Part shown: positions 1 to 10,968 of the stretch, piece by piece
Numbering within the stretch: the first letter of the stretch is position 1
Layout of the letters: the number at the start of each line of letters is the position of its first letter
NCBI GenBank assembly: GCA_946902985.2
Contig: OX336397.1
Location: 184,640,813 to 184,704,812 of the forward strand
Source: Meconema thalassinum
Taxonomy: Eukaryota; Arthropoda; Insecta; Orthoptera; Tettigoniidae
Direction: 5' to 3'
DNA: 64,000 nucleotides
Program-made: the position numbers and the translations under genes
The notes under the pieces: model-generated
The model's database searches: none
What the model was told of the DNA's origin: nothing
Seen by the model: only the letters and a program-made list of their open reading frames with translations

Positions 1-1862
1 TCTTGTCTACTTCTTCTCTTTGTTTTGTCAATATGCTGATAGCGTTAATGACCAAGTCAGCTCCTTGACTGAGATCTAAATCTTCGCCCTGTAACGCCTG
101 GCTCAGCTGCTTCGTATACGATAAAATGCTACTAAAGTAACAGGTCGCAATGAGAAACTGTGGCTCACACAAGGCTAATATCAGGCAGTGAGCTTTGTTT
201 GCTGTCTGGGCGTCTTTCCATGAGGCTATCTCAGAGAGAGCTTGTAGTGATACCAGGCAAGTCTGCTTCAAACTGGAGGACATCGTCGTGCCGTTCCACC
301 CATCTGGTTTCGCAAATGGTTTTCAGGGAGCATCCTAGAATATTCATCAACACATGCCTTCTTTTTGGATGTGGAAAAAAGGATGTCACTTGATTCATTG
401 TTGACATGGCCTTTTTCACTTCAGGCACATTATTTGATTTAGACAGGGCGTTATTAAGTTTGTGGTTGTCGCATGAGGTCTTTAATGCGTTTTCATCTTC
501 CTTTTGCATCTCTGCAACTGCCCCGCGCACTTCCGACACCATGACCGTGCAACTGTCACTGCCTATACCTACGCACTTTTTGACATCGAGGTAGTCATGA
601 TTCTTAAGTCGATTCAGTACTATTTGTCCAACTGCTTCACCAGTTAGGGATAGCTCTTGAGGAATTTCTTCTGCTGTCTCCTTCCCCTCCTCGTTGGTTT
701 CTGAAAATTCTGCGTTGTCACTAGGTGTTGACAAATAATTAGATGGTTTGTTTGTCTTTTTCTTCGCAACAAACTGTCCTAACTCGTCAAAGGCGCTGAC
801 GAATTCAACGAAGTCTTCTCGGACGGACTTATCATAAACGTAGCGTAACGCCAGGCTTAACTGAGACAAGCCTGCTATATCTGTAGTTTCGTCAAATAGA
901 ATCGCGTAAAACCCAGCCGTCTGCACTCGTTTCAGAATGTCTTCAGAGATCTCTAAGCTGCAGCAGTTGATAAGCTCGTTCTGCGTGGTCTTGCTTACAT
1001 AGGTTGCTCTCGCACTGGAGTTCTTCAGATGTCCAGCTAAAACGGTGTCTCCGCTGTCCACGCGAAACCTGAGAAGTTGTCTAAATGTGCCTTCAAATTG
1101 CGATTTTGATGTACTACCTTTAGTCTTATCATTGAGTTCAGAGTCTCCTTCATTTGACAACTTGACGCGTCCATCGTCCTGACTGCCTCGAAGAGGAATG
1201 TTATTTCTTCCACAGAAAATTATGGATTTGAGGATTAGCTTCAGTCTTTCACGATTTTCTTGAACCATTCTTGATCGTTGTAAGCAAACTTGGTTGGCAA
1301 TTTCGAGTTGAGGATTCTTGTACGTCGAAATGAAATCCTTCCCGGCTTGAACAGCGCGTAGGTGGTACTGGTGTAGAGAATGGATCACCAAATCACCTTT
1401 TTGGCCACCTAGGTCTTTGAAAATTTTATGAGGGGTCTTGACAAGATAACCTAAAAGAGTTGCCATCTGGTTGCCGCTTCGTCCATCATGGGTAAACAGA
1501 GCACAGGGTACACTAAAAAGACCTTTGCACGATGGGGAGTATACCAGCCAGTCGTGTGCCTGAAGATATTTTATGTTCATGTACCTCTTTTTGTTCCCTT
1601 GGTTTGAGAAGGGGAATTGAAAATTGGAGAGGGGTGTCCAATGATTAGTAAGTAATTCGTACTTGGTGATGTCAAGAATTTCCTTTTTCCCAGCGTACCG
1701 GCCGACGTCATTTTGTACGTCAAGTTCGTGTTCTGGGGGCTGAACTTCAGAAGGTTGTTTTAAATTCTCACTCCTACTCCTATCCTGGACAGAAGCTGAA
1801 GAACATCCTTCACCATAACATCGACCAGAAGGCCCAGCACCAACACCGAAGGTAATTTGCAA
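1..1862 (-). pseudogene. hAT-like transposase (ZMYM1/DUF4371 type), frameshifted, runs off the left edge
   Basis: The minus-strand ORF at 231-1862 gives about 543 residues of a hAT-type transposase of the ZMYM1/DUF4371 kind. Near residues 70-150 lies a TTF-type zinc-finger-like region (W-x-V-Y-S-P-S-C-K-G-L-F, then C-A-L-F-T). The RNase H-like fold shows FDETTD (first acidic residue) and GIGSDS (second), and later ETRWVERHD, the usual TRW motif of the family. Reading stops at 231 but continues in another frame to position 1 (residues such as ASWKDAQTANKAHC), so one frameshift is present inside a CT dinucleotide run at about 229-240. A lost CT unit would explain it. The first in-frame ATG is near residue 93. 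The upstream open part has no ATG, but a good 3' splice site (ending in TTTAG, about 1874) precedes it on the minus strand, so an upstream exon is possible. The C-terminal hAT dimerisation region lies outside the window. Confidence 0.85.
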
Positions 1863-2459
1863 GTATACAAGAACTAAATATTAGTGAGGTAAAGTTGCAC
1901 AAACCGTAACGTTATACAAACCACTCACTCGAAGAACAACCCTCCGCTGAATGCTTTACCTCACAAGGCGCACACACTACAAACGATCAGCACACGTCAG
2001 TGATTCATAACGGACTGAAACCACCTGCCTGTTGCACGTGGAACAAGGCCTTCTCTTAACGAACCCCACACATCAGGCTGTTCCAAATCCATGAGTTTGA
2101 GTATGCGTACACGCGAGTACTCAGCAGTTATGCTCGGAGCACAGTTGGAGAGGGACAGGGGGTGAGAGCCAATACGTCACTGGGCGAAGGTCATAGCACA
2201 AGTCTATGCGTTCCTGCCAGTCTTAATGTATCCTCTGCGAAGTGACGGCAGCACCCCACAGCAGAGCTGTATTGCAGGTTTGCTCACGAAAGGCGGCGAG
2301 TACTCTGCTGCTCACGAGCGAGCTGCTCGGCTGGAGCAGCCTGCCAAACATATTACAACCAAGATGGCGGCGGTGTGTGAAGTGCGTGTGTTTCGATCTC
2401 CAGTTTTGTGATGTTTTTACAACAAACTATAATTTTTTAACAGATAGGTTCGGGCCAAG

Positions 2460-2497
2460 GGGGGGGGGGGCACATACCCCAGTCCCCCCCCCCCCCC
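2460..2497. repeat. Opposed poly-G and poly-C tracts in the hAT terminus
   Basis: A run of ten or more G (2460-2470) and a run of 14 C (2484-2497) flank a short CACATACCCCAGT spacer. They can pair as a G:C hairpin directly inside the proposed hAT terminus. Confidence 0.7.
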
Positions 2498-2511
2498 TGG
2501 ATCCGGGCCTG

Positions 2512-2967
2512 GCCTGGAGTAGAAGAGGGAAGCCCCAAAAACTATTTTTACAGCCAAGGGTAAATTCTGTCTTCAAAATGCTTATAAAAGACTCTCCAGA
2601 AGCCAAGAACCAAGCCTTCAACTTCAGTGATAACGCGCAATGTAGGCTATCAAATTTCTGCGAACTTGCATCTTTCAAGCTCCTAGAGTACGCTGGTAAG
2701 AACAGTCTCCTTTCAACTCTCGTGGTGTTCGCTCGCAAGTGAATTGTTTAAACTTCCAACAAAATTCAATCATCAATCACGAGTTATTGCATGTATGTGT
2801 GTTGAGGTTTTGAACAAATCATCTCAGTCACCAGCCCAGTATATTATCGTGTGTATCAGTCGTGTGTATAGTAGTTGGCTATTTCCCCTGTATATTTGGG
2901 TGTGTAAAAAACTTTGCAACATCATGGTTCACAACCACGTATACTTGGGTATGTAGAAAACTTTGCA
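2512..2967. other. Flank between the hAT end and giant foldback element GF1
   Basis: No supportable gene. An open frame across 2242-2742 is not recognised and spans the transposon end, so it is probably chance. A short unit, GTATAYTTGGGTRTGTA plus AAACTTTGCAA, occurs twice (about 2890-2921 and 2939-2967). The second copy ends in TTTGCA, the target duplication of GF1. Confidence 0.5.
2962..2967. repeat. Left target-site duplication of GF1 (TTTGCA)
   Basis: TTTGCA lies directly outside the left terminus AGTAGTGGG of GF1 and recurs directly outside the right terminus at 18728-18733. Confidence 0.85.
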
Positions 2968-2999
2968 AGTAGTGGGATGATGAGAGAGCTGTTACACTT

Positions 3000-4310
3000 C
3001 TTTTTGAACCCTCCTCGTATCGGTCCCGAACCTGATATCTCGCAAACCAAACATGGGATTAGTGCATACAGGGTGCCCTAACACTCGTAGTGACGCCCCC
3101 CTACTTTCCTATAGCCTCTTTATTTAATTAAAAGACCAAAACTAAAAGATCATTCGCGAGTAGTGGGGTAGTGTTGGTTTTCTCAAGTCGCGCTCGTGCT
3201 TGAATATGTATGCCTATGTTGGGAAAGGGTTAGGTGGTGGGGGAGGAGTAGGGTCGAGTGAGGGGTCGTTTAGATGGTATTTTTTCCGCTCTAGGTGATG
3301 GTGAGGTTATTTTTTAAAATGGATGGAATTGGGAAACGCCATTTGGGGTAAACATGTTGTTTTTTGACATTTTGGCGATGAATATTTTTTATACGCATGC
3401 GCACTTGTGGAGTTTTGTAAGAGGGCGGGCTTTTTAAATGATTATTCATAAATGAGTGTTTTTTTAATATGTATTGAAATAAACCCCAAAAAACTAATAG
3501 TCATCGGCTTTTTACTATCTCGCTAACCAATAATCGGATTTAAACATATGGGGTGTCGTGGGACTCGTGGTGAACTCTCCTTTTCTATGGACGGGGCATA
3601 TCCACCCCAAAATAAAACTACCCTTACCCAATGGGTGAAATAGTATTTTTTTATGTGCGCACACGGACGGCTTCTGTCAAAAGGACATAACTATACGTTT
3701 GTTAATATTTTCTGAACCCCTGGTGGGATTTTGCCATAGGCAGTATCCTAACCCTGAGGGTGACGCCCCGTTTTTGAATGTATGATTCGTTTTTGTCAAA
3801 AGGGCCTAACTACACTTTTGTTCATATCTCGCGAACCAATCATGCTAGGGACTTGTATGAGGGGTCCTAGCACTTGGGGCGACGTCCCCCGTTTGGGGGT
3901 GAAAACAACCCCCCAAATTGAAAAATCCATATCTAGGAAACGAAGAAGCCTAAAATTAGGTGTGATAGCTTAAAAATAGGGGATGATATGGGCTTTTATC
4001 TCGATTGGTCATTTCACCCCTAAAACAGTAAATAGTCATATTATGGGGAAAAAACGTGTTAAACACCTAATAATGATATATGAACCTAAGTTGTTTTGTT
4101 TTTAATGAAAAATAGCAGGGGGTGGAAACTACCCCCAAATTGAAAAATCCATATCTTCGAAACGAAGAACCCTAAAATTAGGTGTGAAAGCATAAAAAAA
4201 TAGGCCATGACATGCGCTTTTACTTGGATAGGTCATTTCACCCCTAAAACAGTAAATAGCCATGTTATGAGGAAAAAATGTGTTATACACCTAAAAGCAT
4301 AAGCGTTTTG
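3000..4310 (+). repeat. GF1 left subterminal repeat cassettes
   Basis: Related units begin with a version of ATCTCGCGAACCAATCA and run on through GACTTGTANGAGGGGTC, a GGTGACGCCCC-like box and a TCAAAAGGGCCTAACTACA box (copies near 3042, 3515 and 3822). They are followed by two copies of a unit containing AAATTGAAAAATCCATATC and TTTCACCCCTAAAACAGTAAAT. No gene. Confidence 0.75.
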
Positions 4311-4404
4311 TGAAACCATGCTTTAATGTACATGTGTATGGAGGATGATTGTTATTATTATTATTAGGTAATTATGGATTAATGTGTGTATAGATAACTA
4401 ACCA

Positions 4405-4635
4405 GTAGGGAGCGTGAAGGCGCAGGTGCTTAGCTGCTTGTCTTTACCCGGACGGCTGGGGCTCAAATCCCGGTGACAGCGGGGGTTGGAATTTTCACCT
4501 GAAAAATCACGTGGCGTCAGGAAGGGCATTCGGCCTTAAATCCCCGGCCATAACCAAAATGAGCCTGGTTGGCTCCGGCGACTCAAAATAATTGGGAAAA
4601 GCCGAAGAAAGAAAAAAAGAAGAAGAAAGAAAGGT
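4405..4635 (+). repeat. tRNA-headed SINE inside GF1 left arm
   Basis: The head resembles a tRNA, with a box-B-like GGCTCAAATCC near 4449. The body contains GGCCTTAAATCCCCGGCCATA and GAGCCTGGTTGGCTCCGGCG, and the tail is (GAA)n/(GAAA)n. The copy in the right arm is its mirror. Confidence 0.7.
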
Positions 4636-7600
4636 AACTCACCAGTAATAGTAAACATTGATTTGAGGTGTTGAAGAAGTCAGGATGGCCAACCCTTTGC
4701 CATGGTTCACGAATGGACCCCAAAAAGTTTTACATGTCAAGACTCAGTATATCCTGTTGCAGCCTTTAGAAAAAAAATCGAACCGGGGCCTCTGTGGTGA
4801 CAGTGGACTTATATTCATGATGCTTTTTAAACAAACATACGCTTGCATACTACCGCTGTGTTGAATCTGCACAGAGACACTGGCTTTGGTTTGTCTAGTG
4901 TGCCTTGGTGATAACAGCACAGCGATCTTGTCAGCAAGTTTCATATTACTCGTCTGCTTGATAGTGGACGTGCTCCCTGCACCGTGTTATCATACAGGAC
5001 ATGACTAGATCGTTGTTTGGTTTGACAAATTGCAACCTTGAAATGAATGTCATGGTATAGTCGGGGTTGGAAGCCAAGACCTAGGGTTGACAACCAAGTA
5101 TGTTAACCACTACACGGTGAGATGGTCAAATAATAATGTAACAGAACATATAGAAACGTTTTCTATAGTTTAACGAATTGGCTAAGAGCCATACCATGAG
5201 AGGTGTAGGTAATGGAAATTGAATCCTTAGCTGATGACTATACTACTTGTAATCTATAGCCATGCCCACGTATAAGCTATCATGTTAGAAAAAGAATTGT
5301 ATGGCTTGTTTTAAACGGAGAATAATTGTGTTTACTGTGAAACACAAATCTGAATTTAAAATTAGTTTATGTCCTACATGATGTTTGAACTCTTTTTTTA
5401 TTTATACGTTAGACAAACGCTAACATAGTTGTCATTCAGAAGCCATGGCCGCCTCTTTTCCAATCCTACACCGTACGCTGAAGTTAAAATGAATAATGAT
5501 CACGTTACAGACAGCCAGTTTCAAAGCCATGAGAACTAAATGAACAAAGAATAAAATTCATGAGCCAGTGAGGAATTCAACATGCTGTCCTTTGGACAAA
5601 AGAGAAGCGTTCTACAAACTTAACCACCAAGCTGTCCTATCGACCCTCAATGGTTTGGGTCATCGTAAAGATGAAAATTAAATCTAAGCTATAACTAAAA
5701 CTAACTACACTCTTATATACTAGAAGAAGAAATGGAAAACAAAAGGGCAATGGGCCAAATAAAGGACAGAAGTTATAAAAAAAATGGCCCTAAACCCTCA
5801 AGCATGTAGATTGAGGGAGTTGGAAGGAAGGAGAGCCATGAATGGCAGATAAAAAGTATAATAGGAGTGGCTCTGCCCCAGAGGTAATGGATAAAGAGGA
5901 GGAAAACTGGACTCAGCTCAGAAATCCCTTGGGGTCGCCAACTTCCAAACTGATCAGCCGTAAGCCCCTTGAGGGTGTAGCCATATGCAGAGTGCATCAC
6001 AAGTGGTGGGGCTATATACACCCTACCTTCTTGAGGGGGCTTGAGCAAAAGACAGGAAATAACATGAAAATAAAAACAAGGCTGCCTCCTCTCACTAGTA
6101 GGATATCAGAAAAAGTAAATAAACAAGGGCCAATGAAGTTGCAAAAGGAAGAGACTCCCTAGGCCTCGGAAACCCTAATCATGTTGGGGTCGGTAGAGAA
6201 CAAGAGTTGAGCAAGTGTGGTCGACAGGAAATAAGACAGAGAGGAGCCTAGCACAAGTTAGTGGAAGCAATGACGGTCTCAGCTGGGACTCCGTGATCGT
6301 CAACCTACATGACACTAGATATGACGCCCAGGGGTGGAATTAAAGACCTCTTTTGTTTTATATCACTGGCTTTTAAGAACGCTAACACATGGCATGCCTT
6401 ATAATGCAATACTGGTCCTAGGGTATGCAAAATTGTATTAGAAACTCAGCTAATAATAGTGTGCATGCCCATGATTATTTTCCCAAGTAAAGTACATGGG
6501 ACTGATAACCATGATTTCCAAGCCCCTAAGTAAGACAAAAACAAATGATTTTCATTTTCCAATGAGTTGGGGTGAGGTGAGGTGAGTTTTCTATACACCA
6601 AACTGATGTGGTCTCCCACTTCTACTCCAGGCAAATGCACATTTGATGTTAAGAATAGTGAAATGGTTTGCAACTGCCCAATGCTAGGACCTGATTAGTG
6701 GCTTTTAAAAATGGAATGGAATGGAGTACACTTCCCCCAAAACCAACAAGAGGAGTGTTCGTTCCCCCACAACAACCATTCTTAAAGTCAATATAAATGA
6801 CTATGCACTTCAGCTCATGACGGTCTCCTCTCTCCAATCCTACCCCTTGATGGTGAAAGGCACACTCTAATACAACCATCATAATGACAGGTTATCTGTT
6901 AAATACCTAACTATCCCCAGATTTACCTTAAATTTTCCAAAAATCCACTACATTTTCCGCAAATTGACCAAATGACACAACATTCCTGCAAAATTCTACA
7001 AATGTTTACCAGATTTATTGAAATTCCATTGATTTACCTAAGCATGGTTTAAACTACCTCAAATTCATATAAAATTAGACGAATATAGATGAAAATTCAC
7101 TAAAATTTACCAAACTTACCCAAAGTGGGCTACAAACCATGAAATTTATCCATTTTTTTTGTAAATTCACTATATGTACTCGAAAATTCCATAATATTGC
7201 CTTTACAAGTATGCTTTTATTGTTGTTGTTTCGTTTACCACACTCCGTGCAGACAAATAGGAGCTCCACATTCGACATGATAGCTGAGTTTCATTTCCCA
7301 TAAACTTGTCTCTGAGGTGGGTGTCAGGAAAAGGCATTCAGCTGTAAAAACCACACCCTCACATAGACTTTCATAACCTCTTACGTTGAGGTTGTTAACA
7401 CTTACGACATTGAATGATTGAACGGTTTCCTTTTCACAATTCCTGTCTATACTCTCCTCTTGAAGGTTGCTTAAATGCAATTAAATTTAATAAATACCTT
7501 AAGATGGTTTCATTTGTTTAATGATATGGTGTTGATGATGGATATACTGTATACGTTAAGACTTTTTTTGTTAGGTCTTGACTGGCCTTGCAATTAGAAA

Positions 7601-8436
7601 TTGACAAACCAAACATGGGTCATCTACCAGGGGAACACTTTGACCTCTATGTTGGTTATTGACCAGTAAGTACAGTTCTAGTAATGAGACAGAAATCCAA
7701 CACAAACAATGAGCGCGCAATGCGGTGGAGATTGGTACCACGATGTACTCTCGGTTATGTAGCTATGTGGAATGTACATCACATATGCTTTACTTGAAGG
7801 TTTGGAGGTTCCATTAAAGATATTTCTACAATAAACCATTTTCAAATGGTCATTCGTTGGTGTGAAAATATTTATTATATGGTATTTTATGCAAACAATT
7901 ATGATTTATAAAAATCTTATACGTTTACTGTATTCTTATTTAATGTAAGCACTGGAGGCACTATCGACCAAAATACAGCCCTATCTGGAATGTATATTGC
8001 ATACTTGAAGGTTTGGTGATCCCCGTAAAGGTATTCCTACAATAAATGAGTTTTATGTTCTCGTTTTATGGCATGATTATTTAATATATGCTATTTGCTA
8101 ATAGGATTTGACACTGGAATTATTTTACAAGTAGTTATTTTAATGACCAACAGAGTTTAATTTTAACAAGGCACAGCTCTATTTGAAATTTTGAATAACA
8201 TGTTGCATGTTATACATCTTATGCAACTACTGTAAGGCTTGTGATTTATTTCATGCCTTTAACCCTATAATGAACACTCAGTTTGCAATAGTGATAACTG
8301 CAATGTTACTGACAAAAATTTAAACAAAACAAAAATCAGCATTGAAAAACCAAAAAGTGGTTGAGCATATATATAGTGGGGAACAGAAAAGTTTTGTAAA
8401 CACTAATGTCCAACAAGACTAATTCAATCAGTAACT
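4636..8436. other. GF1 left arm interior, no convincing gene
   Basis: Only short ORFs are seen. The longest (5842-6162, plus, 106 aa, mirrored by 14493-14855 minus, 120 aa) keeps a similar protein (NPLGSPTSKLISRKPLEG) in both arms. It passes into a dispersed-repeat-like stretch (GGGGTCGGTAGAGAACAAGA, about 6188) and the two copies end differently, so I do not call it a gene. 6900-7240 is an AT-rich run of AAATTYACC-like words with quasi-periodic spacing. Confidence 0.5.
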
Positions 8437-8525
8437 GTCAGGGTGGCCGAGTGGTTAAGGCGTTTGACTTAAGATCAAATTTCCAAATATATAAAGAAGC
8501 AAGGGTTCGAATCCCTTCCCCGACA
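8437..8525 (+). tRNA. tRNA-Leu (anticodon UAA), GF1 left arm
   Basis: An 89-nt sequence folds as a class II tRNA. The acceptor is GTCAGGG/CCCCGAC (one A-C mismatch), with a D arm GGCCGAGTGGTTAAGGC, anticodon stem TTTGA/TCAAA with loop CTTAAGA (anticodon TAA), a long variable arm, and T arm AAGGG-TTCGAAT-CCCTT. The discriminator is A, as expected for eukaryotic tRNA-Leu. There is no intron. Box A (TGGCCGAGTGG) and box B (GGTTCGAATCC) are intact. No T-run terminator follows closely; the nearest long T run is near 8583. It sits beside the FLYWCH-type gene, as in GF2. Confidence 0.88.
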
Positions 8526-8700
8526 TAACTATTGCTTGAACATGCAAGAAAACAAGAAATATACACAAACTATGTTTATCAATTTTTTTTTACAAGAGAT
8601 TGACACACAGAATACAGCTCTTTTTGTTTATCATTTCTTTTAAACATAACACTTGTTGAAAATTATTTTTAGGGGATGGGGGTGTTGCTACGTTGACTCA

Positions 8701-9538
8701 TCACACAATAATAGCAGCTTTACGAAGTTCATTTTCTATATTTAATAGCTCTTTCTCATAACCAATATGACCAACCTGTTTACAGGCATGCAAGAGCTCT
8801 AGACGTTCGACTAATATATTAGGATCGTTCCATTTGCTATTTTTTATGAATGGTTTCAAAAACTCGGGAAGCAGTTCATCAATTATCACCATCATTATGG
8901 TTATCATCATCCTCATCATTATAATCATTTTCATAATGATGATCATTATCATCATTATCATTACCATCATAATTTCCACCTGTGTCCACAGTCTGTTCAA
9001 TGGTTTGAGTTGCCTTTGATAGTGTTGAAAGCTTCTTTTTAGATGTGCTAGAATGCTTTAACATTGTTATGTTATTCTTACAACTATTACCTTTCCCCAC
9101 TAATTTTTTGATGGGATATATTGTATCTGATAGGGTTGAGGGCTTTTGAGATGTGGGTGCGTGTCTGAACATGGGTGTCACAGGAGGTGTTAAAGGTTTC
9201 TCATTAAACAACTCTATAACAGCATGAGTGCGTTGTAGTGTATTAAACTTGAGGTTAATATTATCTTGAGCAGCACTATCTTTCTCTTGGACTTGGTTTC
9301 TTGCTTTGGTTTGGGTTTTCCTTACATTTAGACTAGCGTGATTATTAAGTTTACATTTATGATTGTTTGAAGAAAGTACGTCCAATTCTTTTGTTTTAAG
9401 CATTCCTCGACACTGTTTCGATCGTTGCTTTGAACAGTGCTAAATAACAGTTCCATTTTTATTGCTTCGTTTCACAATATATGAATTTCCTTTATAGTAT
9501 GCATAAGGCTTACCATACCTAGTCACTGATACTTCCAT
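8701..9538 (-). pseudogene. FLYWCH-like zinc-finger protein with acidic region (GF1 gene A), broken
   Basis: ATG at 9538 starts a protein whose first 65 residues align with the GF2 FLYWCH-like genes (GKPYAYYKGNSYIVKRSNKN, then CSKQRSKQCRG, then NHKCK). The Trp codon of the GTVIW motif is TAG here. Reading in frame continues from 9403 through a Ser/Thr/Lys-rich linker into an Asp/Asn/Glu/His stretch. It then meets a second break near 8882, where one extra T creates TGA. The shifted frame continues to 8701 with the conserved end (LLHACKQVGHIGYEKELL). FLYWCH fingers belong to the WRKY-GCM1 zinc-finger group, known from transcription factors and transposases. A DNA-binding role is inferred from that. 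Confidence 0.75.
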
Positions 9539-9627
9539 ATCAACTGTCAAGCACAAACTAATCTCTAGTAAAGACAACTTGGTAATAACAACAATAGTTT
9601 AATATGGGAACATATATACATGCGAAA

Positions 9628-9870
9628 AGTGGGAGCAAAGGTGGGGGGTAAAAAGTGGGAGCAAAAGTGGCAGCAAATGTGGGAGAAAAAAATAACTGTG
9701 AGCAAAAAGTGGGAGCAAATATGGGATCAAATGTGGGAGCAAAGCAAATATAAAAAGTGGGAGCAAATATGCTAACAAATATGTCAACAAATATACAAGC
9801 AAAAGTAAATACACAAGTCAAGATAGATTAAAGTGCAAAGAAAATATGGAAGCAAATATGAGAGCAAAAA
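9628..9870. repeat. Minisatellite of GTGGGAGCAAA-like units, block 1
   Basis: Imperfect 11-13-bp units related to GTGGGAGCAAAT fill this stretch, just upstream of gene A on its coding strand. The same kind of array (GTGGTAGCAAA) lies beside the FLYWCH genes in GF2. Confidence 0.8.
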
Positions 9871-9910
9871 TTGTGTTTTTTCTAAAACAACCAGACATAA
9901 CAAACTTAGT

Positions 9911-10125
9911 CATAACCTAACCTAACCTAACCTAACCAAACCTAACCAAACCTAACCTCACCTAACCTCACCTAACCTCACCTAACCTAACCTCACCTCA
10001 CCTAACCTAACCTAACCTAACCTAACTTCACCTAATCTAACTTGACTGAAATTTACCTTACCTAACCCATCATAACTTCACCTAACCTAACTTTACCTAA
10101 TCTAACTTCACCTAACCTAACTTTC
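9911..10125. repeat. CCTAA (TTAGG) telomere-like repeat tract
   Basis: More than 30 copies of CCTAA or variants (CCTCA, CCAAA, CTTCA) occur in tandem. TTAGG is the usual insect telomere repeat. The tract is degenerate and lies in the central part of the element, not at its ends. Confidence 0.85.
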
Positions 10126-10309
10126 AACTCTCAGATCAAAATTAAATTCTAGGCATAGTTGAGTTGGAACCCAAGACTTCAGGGATAACACCCAAGTATA
10201 CTAGCCACAACACCGCAAAATGGGCAAATTATCATGCAACACAACATAAAGTAAAAGTTTCCTGTAGTGTAACTCATTGGCTGTCAACCATAGTTTGGGA
10301 ATTCAAACC

Positions 10310-10395
10310 CAAGACCTCAGGACTTTTGTTTTGAACATTATCAGAAATATTATTCCATTTACATTTTGCTGCTGCTTATAGTTATAAGAGTTGGC
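10310..10395 (-). pseudogene. Relic of a second FLYWCH-like gene (gene B) in GF1
   Basis: On the minus strand the residues NSYNYKQQQNVNGIIF match the GF2 gene B motif YSYNYRRQNVKGIIFW. The Trp and Cys that follow are lost. Only about 30 codons remain recognisable, and the upstream side runs into a minisatellite. Confidence 0.55.
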
Positions 10396-10402
10396 ATTAA
10401 TA

Positions 10403-10580
10403 TGGGAAGCAAAAAAAAGAGGGAGCAAATGTGGGAGCCAATATGGGAGCCAATATGGGAGCAAATATGGGACCCAATATGGGAGCAAAAGTGGGAGCAA
10501 ATATGGGAGCAAATGTGGGAGCCAATATGGGAGTCAATATGGAGGCAAATATGGGAGCAAATGTGTGAGCAAATGTGTGA
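10403..10580. repeat. 12-bp minisatellite (AATATGGGAGCA), block 2
   Basis: About 14 units of a 12-bp repeat, (A/C)AATATGGGAGC with small changes. Because 12 is a multiple of three, the plus strand reads as a WEPI/WEQM-like tetrapeptide repeat. This is probably a by-product and not a protein gene. Confidence 0.85.
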
Positions 10581-10910
10581 TCTAATCATCTCTCCTCGGA
10601 TATCGCCAGTGAGTACTCATATCCACCGCTAGGTAGAGGAAAAATACTTTGTGTGTTGTATGTAACTATCTTACAAAGTTTGACTGCATGCAAAACGTCC
10701 TTGTATAAGCTGTGCATATAATTCTCATATACAATTAAGACTAAGTGTTCAGAACTAACATGTATAGCCTTGTCTAGGGTATATAGAGGATCCTTAGCAA
10801 GAAAGACTGACTAACCCAGGAGTGTAAAGCCTTGCCATATGCAGTAAGCATCTGTTGGCAGAAATGGTTCCTAATAATAACGGACTTAATGAATATGAAA
10901 CGTGTTTTGA

Positions 10911-10968
10911 GTGTCGTCTTAAATCCTATTTTATACGTTGTGATACGTGTAAGGATTTAAGACGACAC
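10911..10968. repeat. Perfect 17-bp inverted repeat near the midpoint of GF1
   Basis: GTGTCGTCTTAAATCCT at 10911-10927 is exactly complementary to 10952-10968, with a 24-nt loop. A third near copy (one change) lies at 10996-11012. The midpoint of GF1 is about 10848, so the hairpin is close to the axis. It may be a small MITE or a structural element. Confidence 0.8.

Larger units (their letters stand above)
1..2511 (-). mobile_element. hAT-like DNA transposon, right part, 5' end of the transposase side
   Basis: The transposase gene is followed at 1863-2511 by noncoding sequence ending in a probable terminal inverted repeat. Read on the minus strand from 2511 it begins CAGGCCCGGATCCAGGGGG, the CAGG-G type of end common in hAT elements. 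The other terminus is outside the window, so the inverted repeat and 8-bp duplication cannot be tested. The 8 bases just outside are GCCTGGAG (2512-2519). Confidence 0.55.
2968..9068 (+). repeat. GF1 left inverted arm (6.1 kb)
   Basis: Reverse complement of 11702-18727. The match ends near 9068, where the gene A coding sequence continues leftward-reading only on this side. This arm has about two copies of the roughly 220-bp subterminal unit and one copy of the 270-bp unit, fewer than the right arm. Confidence 0.9.

Noticed and set aside
2242..2742. 166-residue open frame left of GF1
   Set aside because: It runs across the hAT terminus and the G/C tracts and matches nothing, so it is a chance ORF.
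5842..6162. 106-residue ORF conserved in both GF1 arms
   Set aside because: The two arm copies end in different frames and the sequence merges into a dispersed repeat. Mirror conservation alone is not evidence of coding.
8437..8525. tRNA as a SINE head
   Set aside because: No SINE body or tail follows, the full cloverleaf is kept, and the same gene occupies the same place in the diverged GF2.
9911..10125. True chromosome end
   Set aside because: Sequence continues on both sides inside a bounded element, and the repeats are degenerate, so this is an interstitial tract.
10366..10632. Tetrapeptide-repeat protein (WEPI/WEQM)
   Set aside because: It is a direct reading of a 12-bp minisatellite. 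The complementary strand is also open for the same reason.
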